A DNA stretch of 64,000 bases, from IMG/VR virus record IMGVR_UViG_3300031741_000001, positions 17,828-81,827 of that record. One strand, 5' to 3'. Shown piece after piece: positions 8,424 through 16,524 of the stretch; the first letter of the stretch is position 1; each line of letters opens with the position of its first letter. Source of the stretch: a virus. A program made the position numbers and the translations under genes. The notes beneath the pieces were generated by a model that worked only from the letters and a program-made list of their open reading frames with translations, did no database searches and was not told the DNA's origin.

Positions 8424-8838
8424 TTTTATTATCCTTATAAAGTTTAGCATGTTCGGAAGAACAAAAACTATTATTATGATTTTTCTCTTTTCCGCAGTAA
8501 ATACAATAGCTTACCTTAGTTTTTGTTCTATGCCTTAACCCACTTAGCGGTCCTAGTGTGGGAGAATTAAGTCCTCCCAAAGAATCCATTATCGTTTCAA
8601 TTTTAGGTTTTTTATTCATTATCACTGCCTCACATTTTTTAAGTTGCTCATCGTTGGGATTATATCCAAGTAATACTACATCATATCTATTCCGTAAAGC
8701 TTCCATAACCATAGGAGTTGCTTTACCCGTTCCTATTATCCCTATTCGTGGCTTTCCGACTCCAGCCATAGCGAATTGAGGTTTAGGTAATTCATGCTCA
8801 TCTAACTTTACTAAGTTTTGTATAACATCGTCGTTCAT
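8407..8838 (-). CDS. Rossmann-like N-terminus fused to a treble-clef-like zinc motif
   Basis: 143 residues. Residues about 29-75 contain RIGIIGTGKATPMVMEALRN followed by a strand (YDVVLLGY) and a second strand (CEAVIMN), a pattern like a small Rossmann or toprim-like alpha/beta unit. Residues about 111-135 hold CIYCG, then FCSSEHAKLYK, a CxxC...C...H arrangement like the treble-clef fingers appended to many phage nucleases. A Gly/Pro linker separates the two. The start ATG at 8838 is followed by MNDDVIQNLV. It lies in the ligase unit. I cannot name a reaction. Confidence 0.6.
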   Translation of the reverse strand: MNDDVIQNLVKLDEHELPKPQFAMAGVGKPRIGIIGTGKATPMVMEALRNRYDVVLLGYNPNDEQLKKCEAVIMNKKPKIETIMDSLGGLNSPTLGPLSGLRHRTKTKVSYCIYCGKEKNHNNSFCSSEHAKLYKDNKNDNNQ

Positions 8839-8858
8839 AAATCTATATCCTTTAAGAC

Positions 8859-9560
8859 CTAAGTCTTAGATTTTTTCAATACTATTCCATATCTCCAGTT
8901 GCCGTACGGATGTTCTAGCGTAGGGGCTAAGAAGTCGTCTATACTAGTTCCTCCGTAAGAAATTCCAATCGCATTAAAAAGTTCTTCATTTCCCCAATCC
9001 TTTGGAGGATGCCCTCCCATGCATGGAAAGATATGTTCTTTTTTAAGTTCCTCCATAGTCTTGCTTTTAGGATAACAAACAAAATCAAAACGCTGGTTTA
9101 TGTTTTTTAAAAACAGTTCATCAGCAGTAGGTTCTCTTTCAGTTTCAATAACTGGTGTCATGAAAGGGAATTCAATATTGATACGTTTCAGTTCTTGTTT
9201 TAAGATATTAGCCATTATAGCTAACGAGCTTTTAGGCATTGAAAGACTTCTAAAATCTTCTATTTTTAAAAGATCTGATACCGTGTACTCTCCAGCTGAT
9301 TTATCAGGAGTAGTATCTTCAATATCTTTAATAATTCTATATGTTGTAGAGATTGCGTGAGATCCCATCTCTCCCAAAGTAATACACGCTATAGTATTCT
9401 TAATGAATCCTACTCTAACTACAGTCTGTATTACTCCTCCCTCAGATCTATGTATAGCAATACATGTGTATTTCTCGTTTAGTTTAAATTCTTTAAATAG
9501 TTTATTGCCATTTTTCTTTAACCATTCCGATATATATTCAAGTTTTTCTCCAGTATCCAT
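8859..9560 (-). CDS. Unknown 233-residue protein
   Basis: Complete frame starting MDTGEKLEYISEWLKKNG. The N-terminal half contains beta-strand-like segments (YTCIAIHRSEGGVIQTVVRVG) and the C-terminal third is Gly/Pro-rich (CMGGHPPKDWG, HPYGNWRYGIV). No membrane segment or known active site is visible. It shares one base with the stop-start junction of the following gene in the operon, suggesting coupling with the paralog pair 9560-10467. The function is unknown. Confidence 0.65.
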   Translation of the reverse strand: MDTGEKLEYISEWLKKNGNKLFKEFKLNEKYTCIAIHRSEGGVIQTVVRVGFIKNTIACITLGEMGSHAISTTYRIIKDIEDTTPDKSAGEYTVSDLLKIEDFRSLSMPKSSLAIMANILKQELKRINIEFPFMTPVIETEREPTADELFLKNINQRFDFVCYPKSKTMEELKKEHIFPCMGGHPPKDWGNEELFNAIGISYGGTSIDDFLAPTLEHPYGNWRYGIVLKKSKT

Positions 9561-10030
9561 TAGAATGTACTCCTGTCTATTTCCGAGAATCGCTCGACCG
9601 TTTTAGGATATTTAATCTTTAAAATTTTACAAATTAAATCTAGACTATCTTCGAAGATAGCTTCATCGTCAGAATCTCCAAAACCAGTATTGCTGTATTT
9701 TTTAAAAATTTCATCTAACTTTTTCTTAGCGTCTGTATCATTAATAACTTTTGGTTTTGGAAAGACTTTATTATGAATTATCTTATTCCAGTCCCACGCC
9801 AATTCGTGTTTTTTAAAACTAAAATTCTTTTTAACTTTAGTTCTTATTCCCCGTAAAGATATTCTAGTATGGATTTCTTCTTCTCTAACGGTTTCGAAAA
9901 TAAGTTCACCATCTTCTATTTTTATATAATTTAGAGTATATCCGCAACTGAGATATATCGGATAATTGATGCTATCGGGATCTTCTTTGACTTTTTCAGT
10001 TATTTCTTTTAATTCTCTTTTATATTTCAT
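9560..10030 (-). CDS. Unknown protein, paralog of the next gene upstream
   Basis: 156 residues. It shares with the 10027-10467 product the segment P-D-S-I-N-Y-P-I-x-L (residues about 18-28; P-E-S-I-K-Y-P-I-I-L in the neighbour) and a C-terminal YPKTVERF (FPKTYARI in the neighbour), with similar spacing. The two are therefore diverged tandem duplicates. The ATG overlaps the upstream stop as ATGA. An acidic loop (FGDSDDEAIFED) is present only here. No domain is recognised. Confidence 0.65.
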   Translation of the reverse strand: MKYKRELKEITEKVKEDPDSINYPIYLSCGYTLNYIKIEDGELIFETVREEEIHTRISLRGIRTKVKKNFSFKKHELAWDWNKIIHNKVFPKPKVINDTDAKKKLDEIFKKYSNTGFGDSDDEAIFEDSLDLICKILKIKYPKTVERFSEIDRSTF

Positions 10031-10467
10031 AGCGCACCTCCCTTACTCTTGCATATTCTCGCATAAGTTTTAGGGAATCCTCGTTTTATTAAACTATTAA
10101 GACGGGTGAGAGATTCCCGTATATGATTCTTTTTAATATGGTTACCTGTTTCAGATTCTATTATAGAATCTGATTTAATGAATATAGAATAATGAATTGC
10201 TACAATCCACACATCGCTCATATCAGAAACAGATTCGGCTAGTCCCCTTGGCGTGTTTATAAAAAGCCTCTTTACTTCAGCGTAGTTATCGCTAATATCA
10301 AAAGCCAACGCTTCCTCTACTATTTCCATTTTTACTAAAAGCCATTTATCATCCAGAATTATAGGATATTTAATGCTTTCAGGTTTATTATTGACTCTAG
10401 TTAAGATCTCGTCAAAGATATTATTTATCTCAATAGATTTACTAAATTCGCTCATTAGCTTCGACAT
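10027..10467 (-). CDS. Unknown protein, paralog of the downstream gene
   Basis: I start at ATG 10467 because GAGGAG lies seven bases upstream; a longer frame from a TTG at 10482 would translate the ribosome-binding site itself. The 146-residue product begins MSKLMSEFSKSI and shares the P-E-S-I-K-Y-P-I-I-L and FPKT motifs with the 9560-10030 product. It is the first gene of the long minus-strand unit that runs through the DNA ligase to 4667, and an AT-rich putative early promoter lies at 10511-10530. The function is unknown. Confidence 0.65.
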   Translation of the reverse strand: MSKLMSEFSKSIEINNIFDEILTRVNNKPESIKYPIILDDKWLLVKMEIVEEALAFDISDNYAEVKRLFINTPRGLAESVSDMSDVWIVAIHYSIFIKSDSIIESETGNHIKKNHIRESLTRLNSLIKRGFPKTYARICKSKGGAL

Positions 10468-10510
10468 TTTGTTTCTCCTCAATGTAGTTATGTTATTTTA
10501 AACCTTCTTC

Positions 10511-10530
10511 TAATAATATAATATATTTCT
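10511..10530 (-). promoter_or_regulatory. Putative early promoter, minus strand
   Basis: On the minus strand the sequence is AGAAATATATTATATTATTA, a slightly extended copy of the repeated AGAAATATATTATTA element. It lies 44 bases before the 10467 start and downstream of the terminator at 10559-10584, so it would start the ligase operon independently of the head-gene operon. Confidence 0.55.
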
Positions 10531-10558
10531 ATTTTTCGTTTGAGAAAAAAAAAGAAAA

Positions 10559-10584
10559 ACAGCTCTTCCGTACGGAAGAGCTGT
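10559..10584 (-). terminator. Intrinsic terminator of the head/packaging unit
   Basis: A perfect palindrome with an 11-bp stem (ACAGCTCTTCC with its complement) around GTAC, followed on the minus strand by a long T-rich tract (complement of 10540-10558). It lies downstream of the last gene of the minus-strand packaging unit (10797) and upstream of the next promoter. Confidence 0.8.
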
Positions 10585-10796
10585 AGATAGATCTGACATA
10601 AGAACAGGGTAACTCTTATATGAAATAACTTAAACTGATAAGTATCCCAACTTTCCTATTTTGCGAATATAGTTTCACACCTAGTATATGTTGCACATTG
10701 TTATCCACGTTAATATGAAATAACACGTTTCTACTTTTTATGTATATAGTAAAAACGCTACGTGATGGTGGTCAGTCCAGACCTAAAATTTAAAGG
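10585..10796 (-). other. Non-coding 212-base stretch
   Basis: No frame of useful length occurs on either strand between the stop of the acidic micro-protein and the terminator. A short inverted repeat (GGTCAGTCCAGACC, about 10770-10783) and an AT-rich stretch are visible. It would be the 3-prime end of the packaging transcript. A small RNA or an unrecognised regulatory leader is possible; no tRNA T-loop or anticodon arm is visible. Confidence 0.4.
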
Positions 10797-10916
10797 TTAA
10801 TCATCGTCATACATCATATCATCGTCGTCACAATCCATATCTCTACGCATCATTTCATCATTATCATCATCCATATCTTCTTTACTATTTCTGTTATTTA
10901 CACCTAAAATATTCAT
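10797..10916 (-). CDS. 39-residue acidic micro-protein with the MNIL head-protein N-terminus
   Basis: A frame of 39 codons starts at ATG 10916 and overlaps the upstream stop as ATGA, with AAAGGA about 12 bases upstream. The product begins MNILGVNNRNSKED and then becomes almost purely Asp/Met (runs of DDDND, MDCDDDD, MMYDDD). The first residues match the N-terminus shared by the internal head proteins and the acetyltransferase at 15-31 kb. The acidic tail looks like a nucleic-acid mimic or a metal- or polyamine-binding peptide; that is inference. The codon bias (GAT/GAC/ATG) comes from the repeat. It is the last gene of the packaging unit. Confidence 0.55.
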   Translation of the reverse strand: MNILGVNNRNSKEDMDDDNDEMMRRDMDCDDDDMMYDDD

Positions 10917-11473
10917 AATATTTCTAAATCCTTTCGTGAGACTTTTATATAATTACTAAAATTAACTATCTGCGGCAAGTATTTAAAATGCGCTCCTGGG
11001 GCTCTGTCCCACAGTTCTTTATTTTTTACTTTATTGGTATACGCTTTCGTAAGCTGTAGTAGTCTACTTCCAGACTCTATCAATTCTACTTTTCTAGAAA
11101 TTTGAAGTACCGAATCTCCTGTAAGTTTAGAAAAATCCAATCTAAATCTATATTTTATTTTAATTATCCCTGCTAAATCTATGGGAGTAAAATAAATACC
11201 ATAATTGATGTAAGGCTTATTTAACGCTCCTCTATAGAAAAGATTATAAGCTGCTTTCCAGTATATTTCTGCGTTCTCTAAAGGTGTGTTGTATTCGGAA
11301 ACCCCCTTTAGTTTTAATGAAATAGCTCTTTCAGCATAACCATATACTCTTTCATGGCTTAGATTTCTATTGACTGGAAGCAATTTTCCTAGTTTTAAAA
11401 TTTTATCTAAACTAGCTTCATCAAAAACATAGTGATATATAGCCACTTTCTTATTCAACCCTAAAACGCTCAT
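10913..11473 (-). CDS. Unknown protein, possible ADP-ribosyltransferase-like fold
   Basis: Two ATGs in a row occur; I prefer 11473 because AGGAG is then six bases away. The product begins MSVLGLNKK, a loose match to the MNIL tag. Residues about 10-32 (IYHYVFDEASLDKILKLGKLLP) followed later by GIYFTPIDLA recall the H-Y...L..IL..G.L...YFT pattern of ADP-ribosyltransferase-like enzymes such as KptA or DarT. The match is only a pattern and no catalytic Glu is assigned. Its stop is coupled to the acidic micro-protein. An alternative is a structural or packaging accessory protein of unknown fold. Confidence 0.6.
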   Translation of the reverse strand: MSVLGLNKKVAIYHYVFDEASLDKILKLGKLLPVNRNLSHERVYGYAERAISLKLKGVSEYNTPLENAEIYWKAAYNLFYRGALNKPYINYGIYFTPIDLAGIIKIKYRFRLDFSKLTGDSVLQISRKVELIESGSRLLQLTKAYTNKVKNKELWDRAPGAHFKYLPQIVNFSNYIKVSRKDLEIL

Positions 11474-11481
11474 CATATCTC

Positions 11482-12768
11482 CTATAGAAATTTAAATGAT
11501 TGTAAAATTATATATTGGATAAAAGCTATTCTCAATGTGGCTTTAGTAGATTCTCTTTTTACTTTAATATTTTTATCTATAAAAATACCAACACTATCCT
11601 TTATAGAAAGTAGATCTTCATTGAGTATCCTACTACTCTTATAAATATCTGAAGTCTTTTTAAGGATAGCTAATTTCGATTTAAAGTTAACTGTTTTATC
11701 CAACATGCAGAATCTTAAAGTTTTTTGGACTATATAAGATATTAGAACTTTATATCCTTTAAGATAAGTTATATTGTTTTTCTTAAGTATTTCATTTTGA
11801 GTTTGGTTCTTATATTGTAAAATAGCCAAATCTGAGAAATGAGTCAAAAGGGTTCTTAGTATAGTAGGATTGATATTCTTATTAAGCCCTACCACTAGCT
11901 GTATCATTTCATGATCTATGAATTGATTCATATTAAGAGCACTACTAGCAACATTTAAGATAATATTATCAAAAGATGAAGTGAGTTCTTTAATTACTTT
12001 CTCTCCTGCAATATTCCCGACTAAGTCTTCCTGTCTGAATTGTTGCTTCTCATCTCTCACTCTATAAAACTCTCTTACTATTTTTCTTATCTGTAATCGC
12101 ATCCTAGTATTTATATCAGTAATGACATAAACTACTTTTTTATCCGAAGTGAAATTAATCAATGTTTTATAATGGATAGAATCAATCTTCATTAATTCTT
12201 TGCATCTATTCTCTAGAACAGCTTTCCATGTCGGAGTTCTAGGATTCTTAATATCGAACTTATAACTAAGCTCATCTATAGTTTGTTCCATTACAGTTTG
12301 TTGAGGAGTATACGGGAACATATAATTCACACAAGAAGTGAAAAATTTATAATTTAACATTTTTAAAAGTGTGAAGATAAATATTTCTTTTTCTTTACTA
12401 GACACCGATGATTTATATCCGCAATGACAAAGCCAGATTGTTAGAATGTTGTACGCATCGCAGAAAACACTATTGGTTGGATCTTTAACTTTCTTTCTTA
12501 GATAGATAAGATATTCCGTAGTGTATATAGTTTGTCTAAATTCTTCAATATTAATATCAAAGATATCAAAAATCATATTGTATTCTGTTGGTAAAAAATA
12601 CATCCTATTAACACCCAATAGTCCTGTATTGAGAGCTAAAGGATGTTCTTTCTTAACTTCAAAAACTGAACACATCTTTACTAATTGAGCTATTCTAGAA
12701 GAAGTAATAGGAACGTTATATTTTAAACTAAGCGCTTTCTTCAATGTCGGTAGTTGGTTTTCCATCAT
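11482..12768 (-). CDS. Unknown 428-residue protein in the packaging unit
   Basis: The ATGATG pair at 12768-12763 has GAAAGAGAT just upstream, so I prefer it over an in-frame ATG at 12792 that lies deeper inside the preceding gene. The protein is long, helical and basic, with few Gly or Pro residues and no membrane segment. A cluster around residues 105-125 contains several Cys and Trp (IWLCHCGYKSS). It overlaps the zinc-finger gene by 41 bases and lies downstream of the terminase. It may be a head-completion or packaging protein, but I recognise no family. Confidence 0.65.
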   Translation of the reverse strand: MMENQLPTLKKALSLKYNVPITSSRIAQLVKMCSVFEVKKEHPLALNTGLLGVNRMYFLPTEYNMIFDIFDINIEEFRQTIYTTEYLIYLRKKVKDPTNSVFCDAYNILTIWLCHCGYKSSVSSKEKEIFIFTLLKMLNYKFFTSCVNYMFPYTPQQTVMEQTIDELSYKFDIKNPRTPTWKAVLENRCKELMKIDSIHYKTLINFTSDKKVVYVITDINTRMRLQIRKIVREFYRVRDEKQQFRQEDLVGNIAGEKVIKELTSSFDNIILNVASSALNMNQFIDHEMIQLVVGLNKNINPTILRTLLTHFSDLAILQYKNQTQNEILKKNNITYLKGYKVLISYIVQKTLRFCMLDKTVNFKSKLAILKKTSDIYKSSRILNEDLLSIKDSVGIFIDKNIKVKRESTKATLRIAFIQYIILQSFKFL

Positions 12769-12976
12769 TATCTCTTTCAGTAGTTTGAACATAGTGGGGA
12801 CACGCTATAACTGAAACGAATCCTTTCTTATGCTTACATTCTTTTCTACAATAATCGCAAGTTTCACAAGTTTCATTGAATGGATTTTTAAGACAAGATG
12901 AGTAATGTCCGTTATAGAATTTCTCTTCTGTGAAAGTTTGAAAGCAATATTTACAAGTGTATGTTTTTTTATTCAT
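12728..12976 (-). CDS. Small zinc-finger protein
   Basis: 82 residues, beginning MNKKTYTCKYCFQTF. A first C2H2-like unit is formed by CKYC and H24/C28 (YNGHYSSC), then a second cysteine cluster CETCDYCRKECKHKK follows at about residues 36-50. The acidic tail ends IEESA. The short length and paired metal sites suggest a DNA- or protein-binding adaptor. It lies between the terminase and the 428-residue gene; a TATATAAT-like sequence (about 13011-13020) upstream could drive it. Confidence 0.65.
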   Translation of the reverse strand: MNKKTYTCKYCFQTFTEEKFYNGHYSSCLKNPFNETCETCDYCRKECKHKKGFVSVIACPHYVQTTERDNDGKPTTDIEESA

Positions 12977-13030
12977 TTATGAGTCCTTTAAGGTTAATTG
13001 TTTTCCTATACTATGTTATATAATAGCTTT

Positions 13031-15133
13031 CTAAAACCTTAAGTTAGCGAATACCTGTAGACTGCGTTCTGAGCCATCAAAAAGATTAAACTCTACATTT
13101 TCAGTTTTCTTTTTAGCTTGATCCATAGATATTATTTTTGGTTCAATAATATCTTTATCTAATAGAGACTCTAAAGATTTAATTTCATTTTGATAACCCA
13201 TCTTTAAAGTAGGAGAAAAACATTCTTCTTCTTTTTTCTTTATCCTTTGAAGTCTATCGAAGATCTTCAGTTGCTGTTCTTTATATTTAGGGTCTACTTT
13301 AGCCCCATCGTGGGTGATATTCTTTAAGAAGATATTTCTATCTACTCCATAAAGATTAATATTCTTACCGTGAAGAATAAAAAAACAAGATAATAAATAC
13401 GCTATAGTTAAATCGTCATTCGATCCTACCATATGATCTATTCTATTGTTTTTAATTATCAATCCTAATATTTCTGAAATAAGATCGGGATCGAATATTT
13501 TATCATAGTTGGTATCTAGAGCTTGGGGCATTACCGTTTCAAATAGAATATCTCTAGAAGCAGCTCCTGTCCAAAAACCAAACTTTTTAATAATATCTCC
13601 ATCGACTGATGGAATTTCGGTAATCAATTCTTTATCTTGAGTATACTCCTGATAGTAGGCATTATAAATACGCTTTAATGGATTTAATTCTTTTTCCAAT
13701 AGGGCTAATATTAGAAAGTCTAAAAGTACTTTACCATTTTTATTACGCTCTGGAATAAATATAGATTTCGGGAATTCTAATAACATACTTAAAATATTTT
13801 TCACAACATAAGCAAAATTAGTTAGATTACATTTCCAAGTACACACCACGGACATATCTCTAGGGTCTGTCATGACCATAGTAGTGAAATCTATCCCTAC
13901 ATTATCGCTAGTATCGGATCCTATAACGAATGGGATATTTTTCTCTTCATACTTTTTGAACTTTGAAGGGTGAGTAAACCACCTTATAACTATTCCATTT
14001 TTAACTTCAACGAAAACTGGTTCTTTAATATTATCTTCTAACTTCTTAGACATATCTTTACTTATTGCTGATAGTCCTGACGTATGCTCCCATTTATTTA
14101 AAAAGTCACAGGCTATAGTAGCTGGATCTTTATCTACAGTAACCTTCTTGAGCCAAGCAGCGTCTTTGCCTAATTGTAAATGGCTATATTCCAAATAACA
14201 CATTTGGTTATTAGAATTAGAATCTACTACAGTTTTAAGCTCTTCAACGTTTTTAGAATCATATAACTTCTCAGTAAACCGCATACAATTATTCTTAATA
14301 CCGTAAGCGTATAGCCCGCAAGGATCTGATAATCTACCAGCTGTTGTAGTAATCATGTTAGTACAAGGAAACCCAGTTGCTCTAATTTGATCTGCAGCTG
14401 CGGTTATAGCTGATGTAGCTGAAGGGTAAGATAGATCGTTATTGATATAATGTCCGAACTCATCCCAATGCTCAAGACCTATCGACGGACCTCTACCTTG
14501 ACTACTAGCTCTTAATTTACTTGTTTGAGCAACGAAAGTTTTATACTTAGTTTTTAAGAAGTTATAACTAACTCCTTCTTTATTATTTGTATCGACTACT
14601 GAATTTTTAATTAGAAATTGCGGTAGAGCGTCTCTTATTAGTTTTAATCTCTCTACATTCTCTAGAACCAGAATATTATCTTTAGCAAAAAGTGCTGCTG
14701 ATAAATCCTGTCCAGCTAAATAACATACCCAAACAAAAACACTGATAGCTGCGATAGTTTTACCTATCTGCCTAGGCATTGTTAGAAATGGAGTAATTGA
14801 ATTACAAAAAAGCCAAGTTAATCCAACATTGGCTCTATTGAAAATATATGGAGAAGTTCCGGATCCCTGCGAGGGAACTCTAGCCACTTCTCGTAACATA
14901 TACCATATATTGATTTTACATTCAACAGCTATCCTAAGCTTCATCTCAGCTGATAAATCTTTACTGAACGGGTCAACATTTATTAATTGCGGTTGATAGA
15001 GAGCGAGAACAAATTTATTATTCTCTACTCCCATCCGTTTTAATAGCGTAGCAAATTTTACCGCAGAAAGATTACTAGTCTGATAATGGCATATGGCATT
15101 CTTCTTAGAAAAATCTTCCTTAAATAAAATCAT
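13031..15133 (-). CDS. terL: Terminase large subunit (packaging ATPase-nuclease)
   Basis: 700 residues. The ATPase domain has Walker A MPRQIGKT at 119-126 and Walker B IGLEHWDEF with the catalytic acids at 223-224. The RNase-H-like nuclease domain begins near residue 400 with VIGSDTSDN carrying the first metal-binding Asp, and a later acidic pair SNDDLTIA near 571 is the likely last metal ligand. This motor translocates DNA into the prohead through the portal and cuts the concatemer. The size is like phiKZ-group terminases. The ATG overlaps the stop of the upstream ClpP-fold gene as ATGA, tying packaging to head-maturation genes. Confidence 0.9.
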   Translation of the reverse strand: MILFKEDFSKKNAICHYQTSNLSAVKFATLLKRMGVENNKFVLALYQPQLINVDPFSKDLSAEMKLRIAVECKINIWYMLREVARVPSQGSGTSPYIFNRANVGLTWLFCNSITPFLTMPRQIGKTIAAISVFVWVCYLAGQDLSAALFAKDNILVLENVERLKLIRDALPQFLIKNSVVDTNNKEGVSYNFLKTKYKTFVAQTSKLRASSQGRGPSIGLEHWDEFGHYINNDLSYPSATSAITAAADQIRATGFPCTNMITTTAGRLSDPCGLYAYGIKNNCMRFTEKLYDSKNVEELKTVVDSNSNNQMCYLEYSHLQLGKDAAWLKKVTVDKDPATIACDFLNKWEHTSGLSAISKDMSKKLEDNIKEPVFVEVKNGIVIRWFTHPSKFKKYEEKNIPFVIGSDTSDNVGIDFTTMVMTDPRDMSVVCTWKCNLTNFAYVVKNILSMLLEFPKSIFIPERNKNGKVLLDFLILALLEKELNPLKRIYNAYYQEYTQDKELITEIPSVDGDIIKKFGFWTGAASRDILFETVMPQALDTNYDKIFDPDLISEILGLIIKNNRIDHMVGSNDDLTIAYLLSCFFILHGKNINLYGVDRNIFLKNITHDGAKVDPKYKEQQLKIFDRLQRIKKKEEECFSPTLKMGYQNEIKSLESLLDKDIIEPKIISMDQAKKKTENVEFNLFDGSERSLQVFANLRF

Positions 15134-15873
15134 TTTTTACCAATCCTTTCATTGAGAGCCGATGCTGGTATAAGCACAACCGCATTTTCTTCAAAGACTT
15201 CTTTAGCCTGGGCTTTAGTAATAATTTTTTTAGTTATTAGAAGATTTTTAATTTTAGTTTCTACTTTAAGTAACATTTTATTATGAACTGTTATATCGTT
15301 AATATTTCCTCCAGCAGCTGCCATACTATTCTTAAGAATAATAAAGACCACGCTAGACCAAGTTAAAATATCACCAGAAGCCCAAATCGCTATATCTGAT
15401 AGTGAGAGGAGCGCGTTAGCGTGAGTGGTGACTTTAGCTTTACATGCTTTAATAGAACTTAATAATGCTAGAACTCCTAGCCCATTAGTCCCCATGCTAG
15501 TTATTTCTATAATCAAATTAGAATTCTTGGGAACCGTTTCTAGTAAATGGAGAATGAATGGAAGAAACGTCATAGATTTTCTATTAAGGTATAGTCTAAA
15601 AGTTAATTTCTTATCCGCTGATATAGTTTGTGAGACAAAAACATTAGCTGGAATCTGCTCAATTTTAGATAGAGCTCCATATGTTGGATCTAAAGGAGTT
15701 AAATCTTCCATCGCTGGAATCAATTCGTTTTCTAACAAAAAGTCTTCTTCCCATCTTTTAGATAACTCAAGAAAATCTCCTTTAGGTATACCTTCTTCTT
15801 CTTTTTTACCATTTAGAACTTTAGGTTTTAAGCTCTCTATTGATGTTAGATCAATATCATCTATTATATTCAT
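15130..15873 (-). CDS. ClpP-fold protein with degenerate active site
   Basis: 247 residues. Residues about 90-235 follow the ClpP/crotonase-like fold: NLIIEITSMGTNGLGVLALLSSI corresponds to the strand and helix after the ClpP N-terminus, and HANALLSLSDIAIWASGD (about 151-168) to the segment that normally carries the nucleophilic serine. The usual AASMG is not present and the His-containing IMIHQP segment is missing, so proteolysis is unlikely. The N-terminus is MNIIDDIDL, a weak match to the MNIL tag. ATGA overlaps on both sides couple it to the active ClpP-like gene and the terminase. A non-catalytic partner or scaffold role is inferred. Confidence 0.7.
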   Translation of the reverse strand: MNIIDDIDLTSIESLKPKVLNGKKEEEGIPKGDFLELSKRWEEDFLLENELIPAMEDLTPLDPTYGALSKIEQIPANVFVSQTISADKKLTFRLYLNRKSMTFLPFILHLLETVPKNSNLIIEITSMGTNGLGVLALLSSIKACKAKVTTHANALLSLSDIAIWASGDILTWSSVVFIILKNSMAAAGGNINDITVHNKMLLKVETKIKNLLITKKIITKAQAKEVFEENAVVLIPASALNERIGKK

Positions 15874-16514
15874 TTTTTGATGATTCCATTTCTTTTAGTT
15901 TTTAGAATAGCTTTTTCAATTCTCTTTTTCATCTCGGGAGCTGATATGAAAACATTAAGCTTTTTGAACATAACATTTTCATACTCCACTTTAGTCATAT
16001 ACCCCATATCTAGATAAAAACGATATCTATCATCGAACCATTCTAGAATTGAAACTATAGTGTTTTCAATGTCTAAAGACTTACCTTTTATCATCTGAGT
16101 AGGTCCATGAATCATTATCTCAGCCCACTCCCTTATTTCAATGCATTCTGGAGGGGCTTCAAGTAATATTAGTGATCCACATGATGCACAGAGTCCATTA
16201 GCTACAACTTTAAGCTTAGCCCTTGTTCTATGCATTGCAGAGGCTATCCCTATCCCACCGAAGACATCCCCTCCAGGAGTTTGGATTATTATATCTATCT
16301 CATCATCTTCAGTTGCCGATAATAGCTCGTCTATCGCTTTGACGTAGACATAATTAGATAAGACGTCGCTGGTAAGATATATCTGTATTTTAAAACCAGT
16401 TTCGGTTTTAGTTTTTGATATATTCAACGCGCTAGGGAAAACTGTCCCCATCACCATACCGTTCTCTGCTTCAACTATATTTTCTTTAGTCATTGCAATG
16501 TGTTGGTTATTCAT
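15870..16514 (-). CDS. ClpP-like serine protease, predicted active
   Basis: The start at ATG 16514 has AAGGA seven bases upstream and avoids overlap with the preceding gene; an in-frame ATG at 16565 is possible. In the 214-residue form, IIIQTPGGDVFGGIGIASAM (about 75-94) is the oxyanion/substrate strand, S111 in GLCASCGSL is the nucleophile and H136 in IMIHGP is the base, matching ClpP. The Asp is not assigned. No ClpX-like ATPase is recognised in the window, so a self-contained head-maturation or scaffold-degrading function is more likely than a full Clp machine. It forms a coupled pair with the degenerate copy. Confidence 0.85.
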   Translation of the reverse strand: MNNQHIAMTKENIVEAENGMVMGTVFPSALNISKTKTETGFKIQIYLTSDVLSNYVYVKAIDELLSATEDDEIDIIIQTPGGDVFGGIGIASAMHRTRAKLKVVANGLCASCGSLILLEAPPECIEIREWAEIMIHGPTQMIKGKSLDIENTIVSILEWFDDRYRFYLDMGYMTKVEYENVMFKKLNVFISAPEMKKRIEKAILKTKRNGIIKK

Positions 16515-16524
16515 TGGGCATTCC

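Noticed and set aside
10585-10796. tRNA or known small RNA in the non-coding gap
   Set aside because: No T-loop, acceptor pairing or anticodon arm could be found; only short inverted repeats are seen.
15425-15880. Plus-strand frame of 151 residues inside the ClpP-fold gene
   Set aside because: The minus-strand gene shows a clear fold pattern and ATGA couplings on both sides.
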